A stretch of 64,000 nt of DNA from Lysobacter sp. ISL-50. Lineage in GTDB: Bacteria > Pseudomonadota > Gammaproteobacteria > Xanthomonadales > Xanthomonadaceae. Below, piece after piece: positions 26,728 to 35,206 of the stretch. Each line of letters starts with the position of its first letter. Position 1 is the first letter of the stretch. Under the pieces are notes generated by a model, which was not told the origin of the DNA, did no database searches, and saw nothing but the letters and a program-made list of their open reading frames with translations. The translations under genes and the position numbers were made by a program. Location: positions 40,940-104,939 of the forward strand of contig NZ_JAGGRI010000019.1 of the NCBI RefSeq assembly GCF_018612875.1, read 5' to 3'.

Positions 26728-27366
26728 CTACTGATACGCACCGCTTTCCAGCGAACCCAGCAGACGCGCGACCACGCTCAGGCCGGTCGGCGTGTCCAGC
26801 AGGTCGGCCGGCTTCTGTCCGCCCAGGGCGGCTTGCGGCTGCTCGATCCAACTGCCGAGCCACTTGGCCCAATCGAAGTCGCGCGCGTCCGGCGCGGTGC
26901 TGTCCTTGAGCATGGCTTCGGCGATGCCGAGCAGATGCATCACCCCCAGCGCGGCCTGTCCGCTTGCGCCGGTGATGCGCGCGTGCTGCGCGGCCTTGCT
27001 TTCGGCGGTGGCCTTGGCGATGCCCAGGATGTTGAACATCCTCACCGCGGACAGATCCATGCTGGTCGCCATGTGCTTGACCACCTGCGCGGGCACGCCT
27101 TCGCGCTCGGCCTCCACGCGTTGCAACGGGCTGGCGCTGCGCAGGTAGGCGACGTAGCCGTTGAGCGTGGCCGGCGCGTTGTAGGCCTGCAAGGGCGAGG
27201 GCTCCTTGACCGATACGCCGTGCTTGTTCCGCGCCGGCTTGGGGTAGGCGTGTTCCTGCGCATCGAGCCGGCTTTCGCGCAGCGCGGGCTTGCCGCGGCC
27301 GGCGGATTTCGCGGTCGGCTTGGTCCCGGCCTTGGCCGGCGGGGGCGTCTTGGCGGCTTTGCTCAT
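26728..27366 (-). CDS. Xre/MbcA/ParS-type antitoxin
   Basis: A 212-residue antitoxin partner of the RES toxin. The C-terminal domain is the MbcA/ParS toxin-binding type: VMHLLGIAEAMLKD, DFDWAKWLGSWIEQPQAALG, then KPADLLDTPTGLSVVARLLG and the near-terminal GAYQ. The central helical region (RVEAEREGVPAQVVKHMATS) matches the Xre-like domain. It is longer than most relatives because of about 60 extra N-terminal residues rich in Lys, Ala and Pro. The start at 27366 lacks a strong Shine-Dalgarno. An imperfect dyad at 27410-27434 upstream may be its operator. Confidence 0.88.
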   Translation of the reverse strand: MSKAAKTPPPAKAGTKPTAKSAGRGKPALRESRLDAQEHAYPKPARNKHGVSVKEPSPLQAYNAPATLNGYVAYLRSASPLQRVEAEREGVPAQVVKHMATSMDLSAVRMFNILGIAKATAESKAAQHARITGASGQAALGVMHLLGIAEAMLKDSTAPDARDFDWAKWLGSWIEQPQAALGGQKPADLLDTPTGLSVVARLLGSLESGAYQ

Positions 27367-27409
27367 GGCGGGTGGCCCTGTCCGTTGTGTCCTGATCTGG
27401 ACTGATCGT

Positions 27410-27434
27410 AGCACAAAAATATACGAAATGTGCT
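27410..27434. promoter_or_regulatory. Candidate operator of the RES/Xre locus
   Basis: AGCACA (27410-27415) and TGTGCT (27429-27434) form inverted six-base arms around an AT-rich centre, 44 bases upstream of the antitoxin start. The AT-rich centre probably also contains the -10 element. Autoregulation by the antitoxin is usual for this TA class; binding here is inferred. Confidence 0.5.
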
Positions 27435-27633
27435 GGGTGTCCCAGGCCGGGCCAGTGGGCCTGCATCCATTCGCGGGCCCTGCGACGGAGTTGGGCGATG
27501 CTGTCGCCGTGCCCGCGCGGCCGATCCGCCGAGAGCAAATAGCCCATTTGCGATTGCTATGCTGCGCGTCTCCGGCGCCGTGCATCCAACCGCCCTGGCC
27601 GGCACCGCACCTCGTCCATCGTTAGGAGACAAC

Positions 27634-28068
27634 ATGAATCGCAATTCGCGGATCTTCGGATCGTGCCTGGGCCTGATCCTGGCCGCGGTCCCGCCTGCCC
27701 ATGCGCAGAAAGACCGCCAGGTCTACGAAGACGCGCTCGCGCGCTCGGCCGACATGTGTCCCGACCATTCCGCCGAGCGCACCCGCGCCGGAGTCATGGC
27801 CGTCCCGGCCGCCACCTTGAAGGTGCTGGAGGAGTTCGACGTCGCCCTGTGCCCGGACCGCCGCCTCGACAGCACCACGCCGGTGGTCTGGTACGGCGTG
27901 CAGAACGTGTTCGCCTGGAACCCGTCGGTGAAGGGCGCGCCCAAGGTGATGGCGACCCAGGCCGCCGCCTACGCGCGCAGCGAGGAGTTCCCGCAGACCA
28001 CGGTGGTATGGAAGGCGAACGGCAAGCTGGCCGAAGGCGCGCTGGTGCCGTCGTTCCGCAAGCGTTGA
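27634..28068 (+). CDS. Small secreted protein of unknown function
   Basis: A 144-residue protein with a clear signal peptide (NRNSRIFGSCLGLILAAVPP, cleavage at AHA-Q) and a TTAGGAGA ribosome site before the ATG. The mature part has two cysteines (MCPDHSAER, ALCPDRRLD) likely to form a disulfide, and a VVWYGVQNVFAWNPS segment. No family is recognised. It stands alone, divergent from the antitoxin gene, and is followed by a hairpin terminator. Confidence 0.68.
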   Translation: MNRNSRIFGSCLGLILAAVPPAHAQKDRQVYEDALARSADMCPDHSAERTRAGVMAVPAATLKVLEEFDVALCPDRRLDSTTPVVWYGVQNVFAWNPSVKGAPKVMATQAAAYARSEEFPQTTVVWKANGKLAEGALVPSFRKR

Positions 28069-28175
28069 GGGCTTGATCGCGCGGCGGCCGGCTTGAGGCT
28101 GCCGGCCGTGGGGCCGCCGCGGACGTTCGCAAGCATCCATCTGTAAGCCGCCGGGCAGTCAAGCAGCGAGAAGAC

Positions 28176-28197
28176 AGGCCGGCGCTCGCCGGCCTTT
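28176..28197 (+). terminator. Probable intrinsic terminator
   Basis: Eight-base stem AGGCCGGC (28176-28183) / GCCGGCCT (28188-28195) with loop GCTC, followed by a short T run only. It lies about 110 bases past the gene ending at 28068. Confidence 0.5.
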
Positions 28198-28703
28198 GCG
28201 CATGGCGCGATCGAATCCGGCGCATCGACGACTGCATGGCCTGGCCGCAAACGCCAGCGCAGCCAGGCACGCCAGCCCGAGCGGCCGTCATCGAATCGTG
28301 AACGACAGCCACACCGACGGCGCCGACCGCGCCGCCGCCAACGGAATTTTTATTCTCTCGCCGACGCCGTCCTCGTATCGTCGCGTGCATTCGTCGCGTC
28401 GATGATCGAGCGCATCGGCGCGGCGCGCGCGGACGTTCGACGGCGTCGCCGACGCGCGAATCGATAAGCGATGTCGACTGTTTTCCGATCGTCCACGGCG
28501 TCGCGATTCGCGACAGAAGCGGGCGAGGGCGCCGTGAAGCGCGCAATCGCGTGTCGCCGCGATCCGCCGTGTTCGCCGCCGCGCCTGAACGAAGGCCGGC
28601 GAGCGCACACGACGGGCATCGCGCGCGCGGAACTCGCTCTATCGTTCTCGTTCCGATGCTTGCGGCCCGGCGCATGTTTCAGGCCATCACCCCCGAAGGA
28701 TGA
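28198..28703. other. Gene-free stretch
   Basis: High-GC sequence with short overlapping frames on both strands but no ribosome site, signal sequence or family motif in any of them. It contains the leader of the gene at 28704 at its right edge. No distinct repeat is seen. Confidence 0.45.
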
Positions 28704-29723
28704 ATGAACAAAGCCGCTCCTCCGCAAGATGCCCTGCTGCATGCGAGCGCTTTGCTGATCGCCGTCGCGGTGACGATGTTCGCCGGCGGGCTGTTGCTCG
28801 ACGCGTCAGTACCGGCGCCGACGCAACCGGCCATGGATGTAATCCTGATCGAGCGCGTGCCGCCATCGGCGAGCGCAACGCCGGTTGATCCGCCGAGCGA
28901 GCCGGACTTCGTACCCGTACCCACGCCACGCGACCGCCCGCACGCGCCTGCGCCGGCGAGCGTCGCCGCGAACACGCCCGGGCCCGTGCAGCCGCAGTCG
29001 CCGCCGCCGCGCAAGCAAACCGCGGCAAACACGCCACCGCCCACGACGACCAGCCGTCTGTACAACGCCGATGGCCGCGTCGCCCTGCCGGAATCCGATC
29101 CGATGCGCGCGCCGCCCGGCCGCGCGCCGGGCGATCCGGACGATCCCAAATTCGTAGCCGCCAAGAACATCTTCGAACGCCGCAATCCGATCGACGTGCC
29201 GCCGACCGGATTCGAATCGGATTGGGCCACCGAAGGCACCCTCGGCAAGGCCTTACTGGGCAAGGCGACCAAGCGGCTGCAGAAAATCGCCGACGCGATG
29301 CCATTCAAGCGCGACATCCAGCAGGCGCGCGCGCGGCCGCCGCCGCCGGTGCGGTTCAATCCGGCGCTGCACGAGCGGCCCTCGGACCTGGGCAGCGAAG
29401 CTACCGGCGATGCCTACAAGGCCGCGCCGATCGCGTTCGAGCCCGCGCCGGGCCTGCTGGGTGAGGCCAGCCGCCGTATCCGTCAGGCGATCGGCGAAGT
29501 CGAAGCCGCCCACGGCGGTTGCGAGCGCAAACGGCTGCGCGAGTTGCTGGCGCCGGCCATCGTGCGCGTGGACGAGCTTCAGCGCATCGAGCGCGCGATG
29601 GCGAGCGGCGTCGATCCGATCCGCGCCGAACAACTGCTGCCGCGCTCGGCCGACATGGCTTACGACCAGGCGCGCCGGGCGATCTGGTACGCGAAACAGC
29701 AATTGGCGACGTGCGCGAGCTGA
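28704..29723 (+). CDS. Membrane-anchored proline-rich protein
   Basis: A 339-residue protein with an N-terminal membrane anchor (about residues 13-33, ASALLIAVAVTMFAGGLLLD), a Pro-rich spacer of TonB-like composition (about 55-115), then a charged domain. The far end (residues 250-339) is helical with the cysteine pair GGCERKRLRELL and LATCAS. The topology resembles TonB or energy-transducing linkers, but no TonB C-terminal domain is present. Function unknown; it probably spans the periplasm. The start is set by the membrane segment; only a weak AAGGA lies upstream. Confidence 0.65.
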   Translation: MNKAAPPQDALLHASALLIAVAVTMFAGGLLLDASVPAPTQPAMDVILIERVPPSASATPVDPPSEPDFVPVPTPRDRPHAPAPASVAANTPGPVQPQSPPPRKQTAANTPPPTTTSRLYNADGRVALPESDPMRAPPGRAPGDPDDPKFVAAKNIFERRNPIDVPPTGFESDWATEGTLGKALLGKATKRLQKIADAMPFKRDIQQARARPPPPVRFNPALHERPSDLGSEATGDAYKAAPIAFEPAPGLLGEASRRIRQAIGEVEAAHGGCERKRLRELLAPAIVRVDELQRIERAMASGVDPIRAEQLLPRSADMAYDQARRAIWYAKQQLATCAS

Positions 29724-29742
29724 TCCGGACGGCTTGATCGAG

Positions 29743-29768
29743 CGCCGACGATATCGGCGATTTGTTTG
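29743..29768 (+). terminator. Possible terminator
   Basis: Six-base stem CGCCGA (29743-29748) / TCGGCG (29754-29759), then ATTTGTTTG. Twenty bases past the stop codon of the preceding gene. Confidence 0.45.
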
Positions 29769-30139
29769 TTCGCCGCGTTGCAGTTTGCGATGGGGTTGCG
29801 GCGTTGAAGCGCGCATCGCCGACGCGTGCGATGCAAGCGCAGTCGGTGCCGGGCGCATCGTCCGAACCACCGGCGTCTGCGTGATCGCAACGATGGCGGC
29901 ATTGAGCCGGCGCCGCAACGAAGCGATGAATACGCGCGATTCAGGCATTCGATGCGGCAACGCTCGCATCGTCAATCGATGTGACTGTTTTGCTCACGAT
30001 GCATGCCATCGCATCGCTTTGTGATCCGCGTGGTGAATCCACCACCGTTCGAGCCGCGTCGATGACTTGACGCCGGCCCGCATCGAGCGCTTGCGTCCGA
30101 TCTGAACGAACGCAAGCGATGCGTCCGCCGCGATGCGGC
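29769..30139. other. Gene-free stretch before the cobalamin riboswitch
   Basis: Nothing coding is recognisable. The sequence is slightly less GC-rich than its neighbours and leads into the riboswitch promoter. Confidence 0.5.
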
Positions 30140-30169
30140 TTGTCCGCCCAGGGCCGCAAGCACTACACT
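30140..30169 (+). promoter_or_regulatory. Predicted promoter of the riboswitch-controlled transcript
   Basis: TTGTCC (30140-30145) and TACACT (30164-30169) are separated by 18 bases and sit just before the riboswitch P1 stem at 30174, as expected for a sigma-70 promoter that starts transcription at the aptamer. Confidence 0.5.
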
Positions 30170-30173
30170 TCGC

Positions 30174-30374
30174 CCGCCACAGGTGCCTTGCACGCCGGTC
30201 CATACCGGCGCGCAGGGTGAAACGGGAAGTCGGTGCGGACGCGATCGTCCAATTCCGACGCTGCCCCCGCAACGGTAGGCGAGAACACCCGACGTTGACC
30301 ACTGCGCTCGCGCGGGAAGGTGTCGGGGTGATGCTTCGGCGTCGCTCGCAAGCCCGGAGACCGGCCCGTGGCGG
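30174..30374 (+). promoter_or_regulatory. Cobalamin (B12) riboswitch
   Basis: All conserved blocks of the cobalamin aptamer are present in order: P1 strand CCGCCAC (30174-30180), AGGTGCC (30181-30187), GGTGAAACGGGAAGTCGGTG (30216-30235), the B12 box CCGACGCTGCCCCCGCAACG (30255-30274), AAGCCCGGAGACCGGCC (30350-30366), and the closing P1 strand GTGGCGG (30368-30374). A further hairpin GGACATC-GGGA-GATGTCC (30373-30390) follows directly and may be the expression platform. The first gene downstream on this strand is mmsA at 30515, 140 bases away. No B12 transport or synthesis gene is in the window. Confidence 0.95.
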
Positions 30375-30514
30375 ACATCGGGAGATGTCCTCCTCGAGTG
30401 TTGCGGCGGGCAACCGGACGGGCTGATTCGATGCGGCGTGCGTTCGCCATCGTTTCGTCTTGTCGCGCGTCTCCGCGGCCCTCGCTTTCGCGGGTGTGCG
30501 ATACGGAGACCACC

Positions 30515-32038
30515 ATGAACGATATGCATCGCGTTGCGACCGAGGTCGCGACGGTCAAGCTTTTGATCGACGGCGAATTCGTCGAATCCCGCAGCACGCA
30601 GTGGCGCGACGTCGTCAATCCGGCCACGCAGGCGGTGCTGGCGCGCGTGCCGATGGCCACGGCCGGGGAAGTGGACGCGGCGGTGGCTTCGGCCGCGCGC
30701 GCGTTCAAGACCTGGCGCAAGACCCCGATCGGCGCGCGTGCGCGCATCTTCCTGAAATATCAGCAGCTGATCCGCGAGCACATGAGCGAGCTCGCCGCGA
30801 TCCTGACTTCCGAACAGGGCAAGACCTTGCCCGACGCGGAAGGCGACGTGTTCCGCGGCCTGGAAGTGGTCGAGCACGCCGCGGCGATCGGCAATCTGCA
30901 ACTGGGCGAGCTGGCCAACAACGTCGCCGGCGGCGTCGACACCTACACCTTGCTGCAACCGCTGGGCGTGTGCGCGGGCATCACTCCGTTCAATTTTCCG
31001 GCGATGATTCCGCTGTGGATGTTCCCGATGGCCATCGCCACCGGCAACACCTTCGTGCTCAAACCGTCCGAGCAGGACCCGCTGGTGACCATGCGCCTGG
31101 TCGAACTGGCGCTGCAGGCCGGCGTGCCCAAGGGCGTGCTCAACGTCGTCCACGGCGGCGAGGACGTGGTCAACGCGATCTGCGATCACGCCGATATCCG
31201 CGCGGTGTCGTTCGTCGGTTCGACCAAGGTCGGCACCCATGTGTATCGCCGCGCCTCGCTCGCCGGCAAGCGTGTGCAATGCATGATGGGCGCGAAGAAT
31301 CACGCCATCGTGCTGCCCGACGCGAGCAAGGAACAAACCCTCAACGCCATGGCCGGCGCCGCCTTCGGCGCGGCCGGGCAGCGCTGCATGGCCGCGTCCA
31401 CCGCGGTGCTGGTCGGCGAAGCGCGGCAGTGGATTCCGGATCTGGTCGCCAAGGCGCGCACGCTCAAGGTCAACGCCGGCACCGAGCCGGGCACCGACGT
31501 GGGCCCGGTGATTTCCTGCGCCGCGCGCGAACGCGTCGAAAGCCTGATCGCCTCGGGCGTGGAGCAGGGCGCGGTGCTGGAACTCGACGGCCGCAATCCC
31601 GCAGTGCCGGGCTATCAGCAAGGCAATTTCGTCGGCCCGACGATCTTCTCCGGCGTCGAGCCGGGCATGCGCATCTACCAGGAGGAAATTTTCGGGCCGG
31701 TGCTGGTGATCCTCGGCGTGGACACGCTGGATGAGGCGATCGCGCTGATCAACGCCAATCCCAACGGCAACGGCACCGCGATCTTCACCCAGTCCGGCGC
31801 CGCCGCGCGCAGGTTCCAGGAAGAGATCGACGTCGGTCAGGTCGGCATCAACGTGCCGATCCCGGTGCCGGTGCCGCTGTTCTCGTTCACCGGCTCGCGC
31901 GCCTCCAAGCTCGGCGACCTGGGCCCGTACGGCAAGCAGGTGGTGACCTTCTACACCCAGACCAAGACCGTCACCGCGCGCTGGTTCGACGACGAAACCC
32001 TGGGGCACGGCGTCAACACCACGATCAGTCTCAAGTGA
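30515..32038 (+). CDS. mmsA: Methylmalonate-semialdehyde dehydrogenase (CoA-acylating)
   Basis: A 507-residue aldehyde dehydrogenase that converts methylmalonate semialdehyde, NAD+ and CoA to propionyl-CoA, the last step of valine breakdown. It has [14 protein letters not shown] (N160), the MMSDH-specific [10 protein letters not shown] in place of the usual ELGGK (so no general-base Glu), and catalytic C291 (GAAGQRCMA). The ATG at 30515 follows ACGGAGAC; an in-frame upstream extension of 28 codons lacks support. First gene of a tightly coupled valine operon downstream of a cobalamin riboswitch. Confidence 0.95.
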   Translation: MNDMHRVATEVATVKLLIDGEFVESRSTQWRDVVNPATQAVLARVPMATAGEVDAAVASAARAFKTWRKTPIGARARIFLKYQQLIREHMSELAAILTSEQGKTLPDAEGDVFRGLEVVEHAAAIGNLQLGELANNVAGGVDTYTLLQPLGVCAGITPFNFPAMIPLWMFPMAIATGNTFVLKPSEQDPLVTMRLVELALQAGVPKGVLNVVHGGEDVVNAICDHADIRAVSFVGSTKVGTHVYRRASLAGKRVQCMMGAKNHAIVLPDASKEQTLNAMAGAAFGAAGQRCMAASTAVLVGEARQWIPDLVAKARTLKVNAGTEPGTDVGPVISCAARERVESLIASGVEQGAVLELDGRNPAVPGYQQGNFVGPTIFSGVEPGMRIYQEEIFGPVLVILGVDTLDEAIALINANPNGNGTAIFTQSGAAARRFQEEIDVGQVGINVPIPVPVPLFSFTGSRASKLGDLGPYGKQVVTFYTQTKTVTARWFDDETLGHGVNTTISLK

Positions 32039-33228
32039 TGGCCGCGGTCATGGACTGGCAGGCCGCGCCGCTGGTGCCGACCGGCCTGAGCGAAGAACAG
32101 GCCGCGTACCGCGATGCGGCGCGCGACTTCGCTCTGGCCCGGCTCGCGCCGCATGCGGCGCATTGGGACGCGCAAGGAATCTTTCCGCGCGAAGCCATCG
32201 CCCAGGCCGGCGAATTGGGCTTTTGCGGGCTGTACGTGGACGAAGCCGCCGGCGGCTCGGGCTTGAGCCGGCTGGACGCGGCGATCGTGTTCGAGGAACT
32301 GGCCGCGGTCGATTCGTCCACCGCGGCCTTCATCAGCATCCACAACATGGCGACCTGGATGCTGACCGCGCACGCCAGCGACGCGATGCGCGAGGCATGG
32401 GGCCCGGCCCTGGCCAGCGGACGCAGTCTGGCCTCGTATTGCCTGACCGAACCGGGCGCGGGATCGGATGCGGCCTCGCTGAAAACCCGCGCCGTGCGCG
32501 ACGGCGACGACTACGTGCTCAATGGCGCAAAGGCCTTCATTTCCGGCGCCGGCGCCACCGACATGCTGGTGGTGATGGCGCGCACCGGCGGCGACGGCGC
32601 GCGCGGCATCAGCGCGTTCGCGGTCGCCGCCGACAGCGCCGGCATCGCCTACGGTCGCAAGGAAGAAAAGCTGGGCTGGAACAGCCAGCCCACGCGTGGC
32701 ATCAGCTTCGAGAACGTGCGCGTGCCGGCGCGCAATCTGCTCGGACGCGAAGGCGACGGCTTCAAGATCGCGATGAAGGGGCTCGACGGCGGCCGCATCA
32801 ACATCGCCAGCTGCTCGCTCGGCGCGGCCCAGGGTGCCCTGGACGCGGCCCGGCGCTACATGGGCGAACGCCGCCAGTTCGGCAAGAAACTCGCCGAATT
32901 CCAGGCGCTGCAGTTCAAGCTCGCCGACATGGCCACGCAGTTGATCGCCTCGCGGCAGATGGTGCATACCGCCGCGCGCAAGATCGACGCCGGCAGCAGC
33001 GATGCCACGGTGTGGTGCGCGATGGCCAAGCGCTTCGCCACCGACGCCGGCTTCGCCGTGTGCAACGACGCGCTGCAGATCCACGGCGGCTACGGCTACA
33101 TCCGCGAATACCCGATCGAGCGTCTGCTGCGCGACTGCCGCGTGCATCAGATTCTGGAAGGCACCAACGAAATCATGCGCGTGATCATCGCGCGCCATCT
33201 GCTCAACAGCGACGAGGAATTGCGATGA
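32038..33228 (+). CDS. Acyl-CoA dehydrogenase (isobutyryl-CoA dehydrogenase type)
   Basis: A 396-residue FAD flavoprotein of the acyl-CoA dehydrogenase family. Typical motifs are SYCLTEPGAGSDA (134-146), FISGAGATD, the EERRQFGKK-like segment at 277-284, ALQIHGGYGYI (346-355) and the catalytic E374 in ILEGTNEIMR. The position between mmsA and the HIBYL-CoA hydrolase points to isobutyryl-CoA oxidation to methacrylyl-CoA. The ATG overlaps the mmsA stop (TGATG); a second Met 12 bases in is also possible. Electrons would go to ETF. Confidence 0.93.
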   Translation: MAAVMDWQAAPLVPTGLSEEQAAYRDAARDFALARLAPHAAHWDAQGIFPREAIAQAGELGFCGLYVDEAAGGSGLSRLDAAIVFEELAAVDSSTAAFISIHNMATWMLTAHASDAMREAWGPALASGRSLASYCLTEPGAGSDAASLKTRAVRDGDDYVLNGAKAFISGAGATDMLVVMARTGGDGARGISAFAVAADSAGIAYGRKEEKLGWNSQPTRGISFENVRVPARNLLGREGDGFKIAMKGLDGGRINIASCSLGAAQGALDAARRYMGERRQFGKKLAEFQALQFKLADMATQLIASRQMVHTAARKIDAGSSDATVWCAMAKRFATDAGFAVCNDALQIHGGYGYIREYPIERLLRDCRVHQILEGTNEIMRVIIARHLLNSDEELR

Positions 33229-34019
33229 GTCTTGCCGACACCGTCTACACCGGCCTGAAGCTGGAGATCGACGGCCATACCGCCGTGGTCACCCTGAGCA
33301 ATCCGCCGGCCAACACCTGGACCCGCGACAGCCTCGCCGCCTTGCGCGATCTGGTCCGCGACCTGGACCGCGAGCGCGCTATCTACGCCCTGGTGATCAC
33401 CGGCGAAGGCGAGAAATTCTTCTCGGCCGGCGCCGATCTCAAGCAGTTCGCCGGCGGCGACAAGGCCCTGGCGCGCGACGCGGCGCGCCGCTTCGGCGAG
33501 GCCTTCGAAGCGCTGAGCGCATTCCGCGGCGTGTCGATCGCGGCGATCAACGGCTACGCGATGGGCGGCGGGCTCGAATGCGCGCTGGCCTGCGATCTGC
33601 GCATCGTCGAGGAACAAGCGCAACTGGCATTGCCGGAAGCGACGGTCGGCCTGTTGCCCTGCGCGGGCGGCACCCAGAACCTGCCGCGTCTGGTCGGCGA
33701 AGGTTGGGCCAAGCGGATGATGCTGCTCGGCGAGCGCGTCGATGCGGCGACCGCGCTGCGCATCGGTCTGGTCGAGGAAGTGGTCGGCAAGGGCGAAGCC
33801 AAGACGCGCGCGCTGGCCTGGGCCAAGCAGGCCGAGAAGCAGAGCCCGACCAGCGTCACCGCGTGCAAGGCGCTGGTGCAGGCGACGCGCTCGCAGTCGC
33901 ATGCGACCGCGCTGGTGAGTGAGCGCGAAGCGTTCGTGGATCTGTTCGACAGCGCCGATCAGGTCGAAGGCGTCGCGGCGTTCCTGGAAAAGCGCGCGGC
34001 GCAATGGAAGAACGCATGA
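33225..34019 (+). CDS. Enoyl-CoA hydratase (methacrylyl-CoA hydration)
   Basis: A 264-residue crotonase-fold protein. The oxyanion region is FSAGADLKQF (67-76) and GYAMGGGLECALACD (110-124), and the two catalytic glutamates are at E118 and E138 (LPEATVGLLPCAGGTQ). In this operon it should hydrate methacrylyl-CoA to 3-hydroxyisobutyryl-CoA, although many family members are broad. It overlaps both neighbours by ATGA, so the enzymes are made together. Confidence 0.92.
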   Translation: MSLADTVYTGLKLEIDGHTAVVTLSNPPANTWTRDSLAALRDLVRDLDRERAIYALVITGEGEKFFSAGADLKQFAGGDKALARDAARRFGEAFEALSAFRGVSIAAINGYAMGGGLECALACDLRIVEEQAQLALPEATVGLLPCAGGTQNLPRLVGEGWAKRMMLLGERVDAATALRIGLVEEVVGKGEAKTRALAWAKQAEKQSPTSVTACKALVQATRSQSHATALVSEREAFVDLFDSADQVEGVAAFLEKRAAQWKNA

Positions 34020-35206
34020 ACGCCTCGATCCAGCCCGCGCCGGTCAGCGAAACCGCCGCGCCGTCGCCGGTTTTGTTCGAACAACACGCGGCCGCCAATG
34101 GCCGCCGCATCGGCATCGCCACCCTCAACGCCGCGGCGACCTTGAACGGTCTGTCGCTGCAGATGGCCGAGTTGCTCGACGAGCAACTGCGGCTTTGGGC
34201 CGAGGACGACGCGATCGCGCTGGTCGTGCTGCAAGGCGCGGGCGAAAAAGCCTTCTGCGCCGGCGGCGATCTGCACGGGCTGTATCGCGGCATGCGCGAA
34301 TACCAGGCCGGCGGTGGCGGCGATATTCGCAACAACCGTCAGGCCAGCGAGTTCTTCCGCACCGAATACCGGCTCGACTATCGCATTCACCGCTACCCCA
34401 AACCCTTGCTGTGCTGGGGGCACGGGATAGTGATGGGCGGCGGCATCGGCTTGATGGCCGGCGCCAGCCATCGCGTGGTCAGCGAGCGCTCGCGGCTGGC
34501 GTTTCCGGAGATCACCGTCGGCCTGTATCCGGATGTCGGCGGCAGCTGGTTGCTCAATCGCGTGCCGGCGCGCGCCGGGCTGTTCCTGGCATTGACCGGC
34601 GCACCCTTGAATGCCGGCGACGCGATCTACGCCGGCCTCGCCGATCACCACGTACCCCAAGCGCGGCGCGCGGCGGTGTTGGCGCAGTTGAGCGATGAAG
34701 TGTGGTCGGGCGAGGCGGGGCACGATCGCCAGCGCCTGACCGCACTGCTGCAGGCGCACAGCGAACCCGCGCCGGCCGGACCGTTGCAACAGCACGCGGC
34801 CTTGATCGAGCGTTTGTGCGAGGGCGAGGATCTGGCCAGCATCGTCGCGCGCATCCAGGCGCTGGATGGCGACGATACGTGGTTAGCCGGTGCCGCCAAA
34901 ACGCTGGCCGCGGGCGCACCCGGGTCGGCGCGGCTGGGCTTCGAGCTGCAACAGCGCGCGGCCGGGCTGTCGCTGGCCGATACCTTCCGCCTGGAATATC
35001 TGGTCTCGCTGCGATGCGCCGCGCACGGCGATTTCGCCGAAGGCATCCGCGCCTTGCTGATCGACAAGGACCGCGCCCCGCGCTGGAATCCGCCGACGCT
35101 GGAGCAAGCCAGCGCGGATTGGGCCGCGCAGTTCTTCATCGCGCCGTGGCCGCACGGCGAACATCCGCTGTCCGATCTCGGCGTTTCCACGGAGGCCTAC
35201 GCATGA
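34016..35206 (+). CDS. 3-hydroxyisobutyryl-CoA hydrolase
   Basis: A 396-residue crotonase-superfamily protein, longer than hydratases, as in HIBCH. It has AFCAGGDLHGLY, WGHGIVMGGGIGLMAGASHR, FPEITVGLYPDVGGSW and the C-terminal LEYLVSLRCAAHGDFAEGIR, all HIBCH landmarks. It releases 3-hydroxyisobutyrate from its CoA ester, pulling toxic methacrylyl-CoA forward. Starts within the previous gene's stop and overlaps mmsB by ATGA. Confidence 0.94.
   Translation: MNASIQPAPVSETAAPSPVLFEQHAAANGRRIGIATLNAAATLNGLSLQMAELLDEQLRLWAEDDAIALVVLQGAGEKAFCAGGDLHGLYRGMREYQAGGGGDIRNNRQASEFFRTEYRLDYRIHRYPKPLLCWGHGIVMGGGIGLMAGASHRVVSERSRLAFPEITVGLYPDVGGSWLLNRVPARAGLFLALTGAPLNAGDAIYAGLADHHVPQARRAAVLAQLSDEVWSGEAGHDRQRLTALLQAHSEPAPAGPLQQHAALIERLCEGEDLASIVARIQALDGDDTWLAGAAKTLAAGAPGSARLGFELQQRAAGLSLADTFRLEYLVSLRCAAHGDFAEGIRALLIDKDRAPRWNPPTLEQASADWAAQFFIAPWPHGEHPLSDLGVSTEAYA

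Noticed and set aside
30431-30514. N-terminal extension of mmsA from an ATG at 30431
   Set aside because: It would add 28 codons with no conservation expected for the family, while ATG 30515 has a good ACGGAGAC ribosome site.
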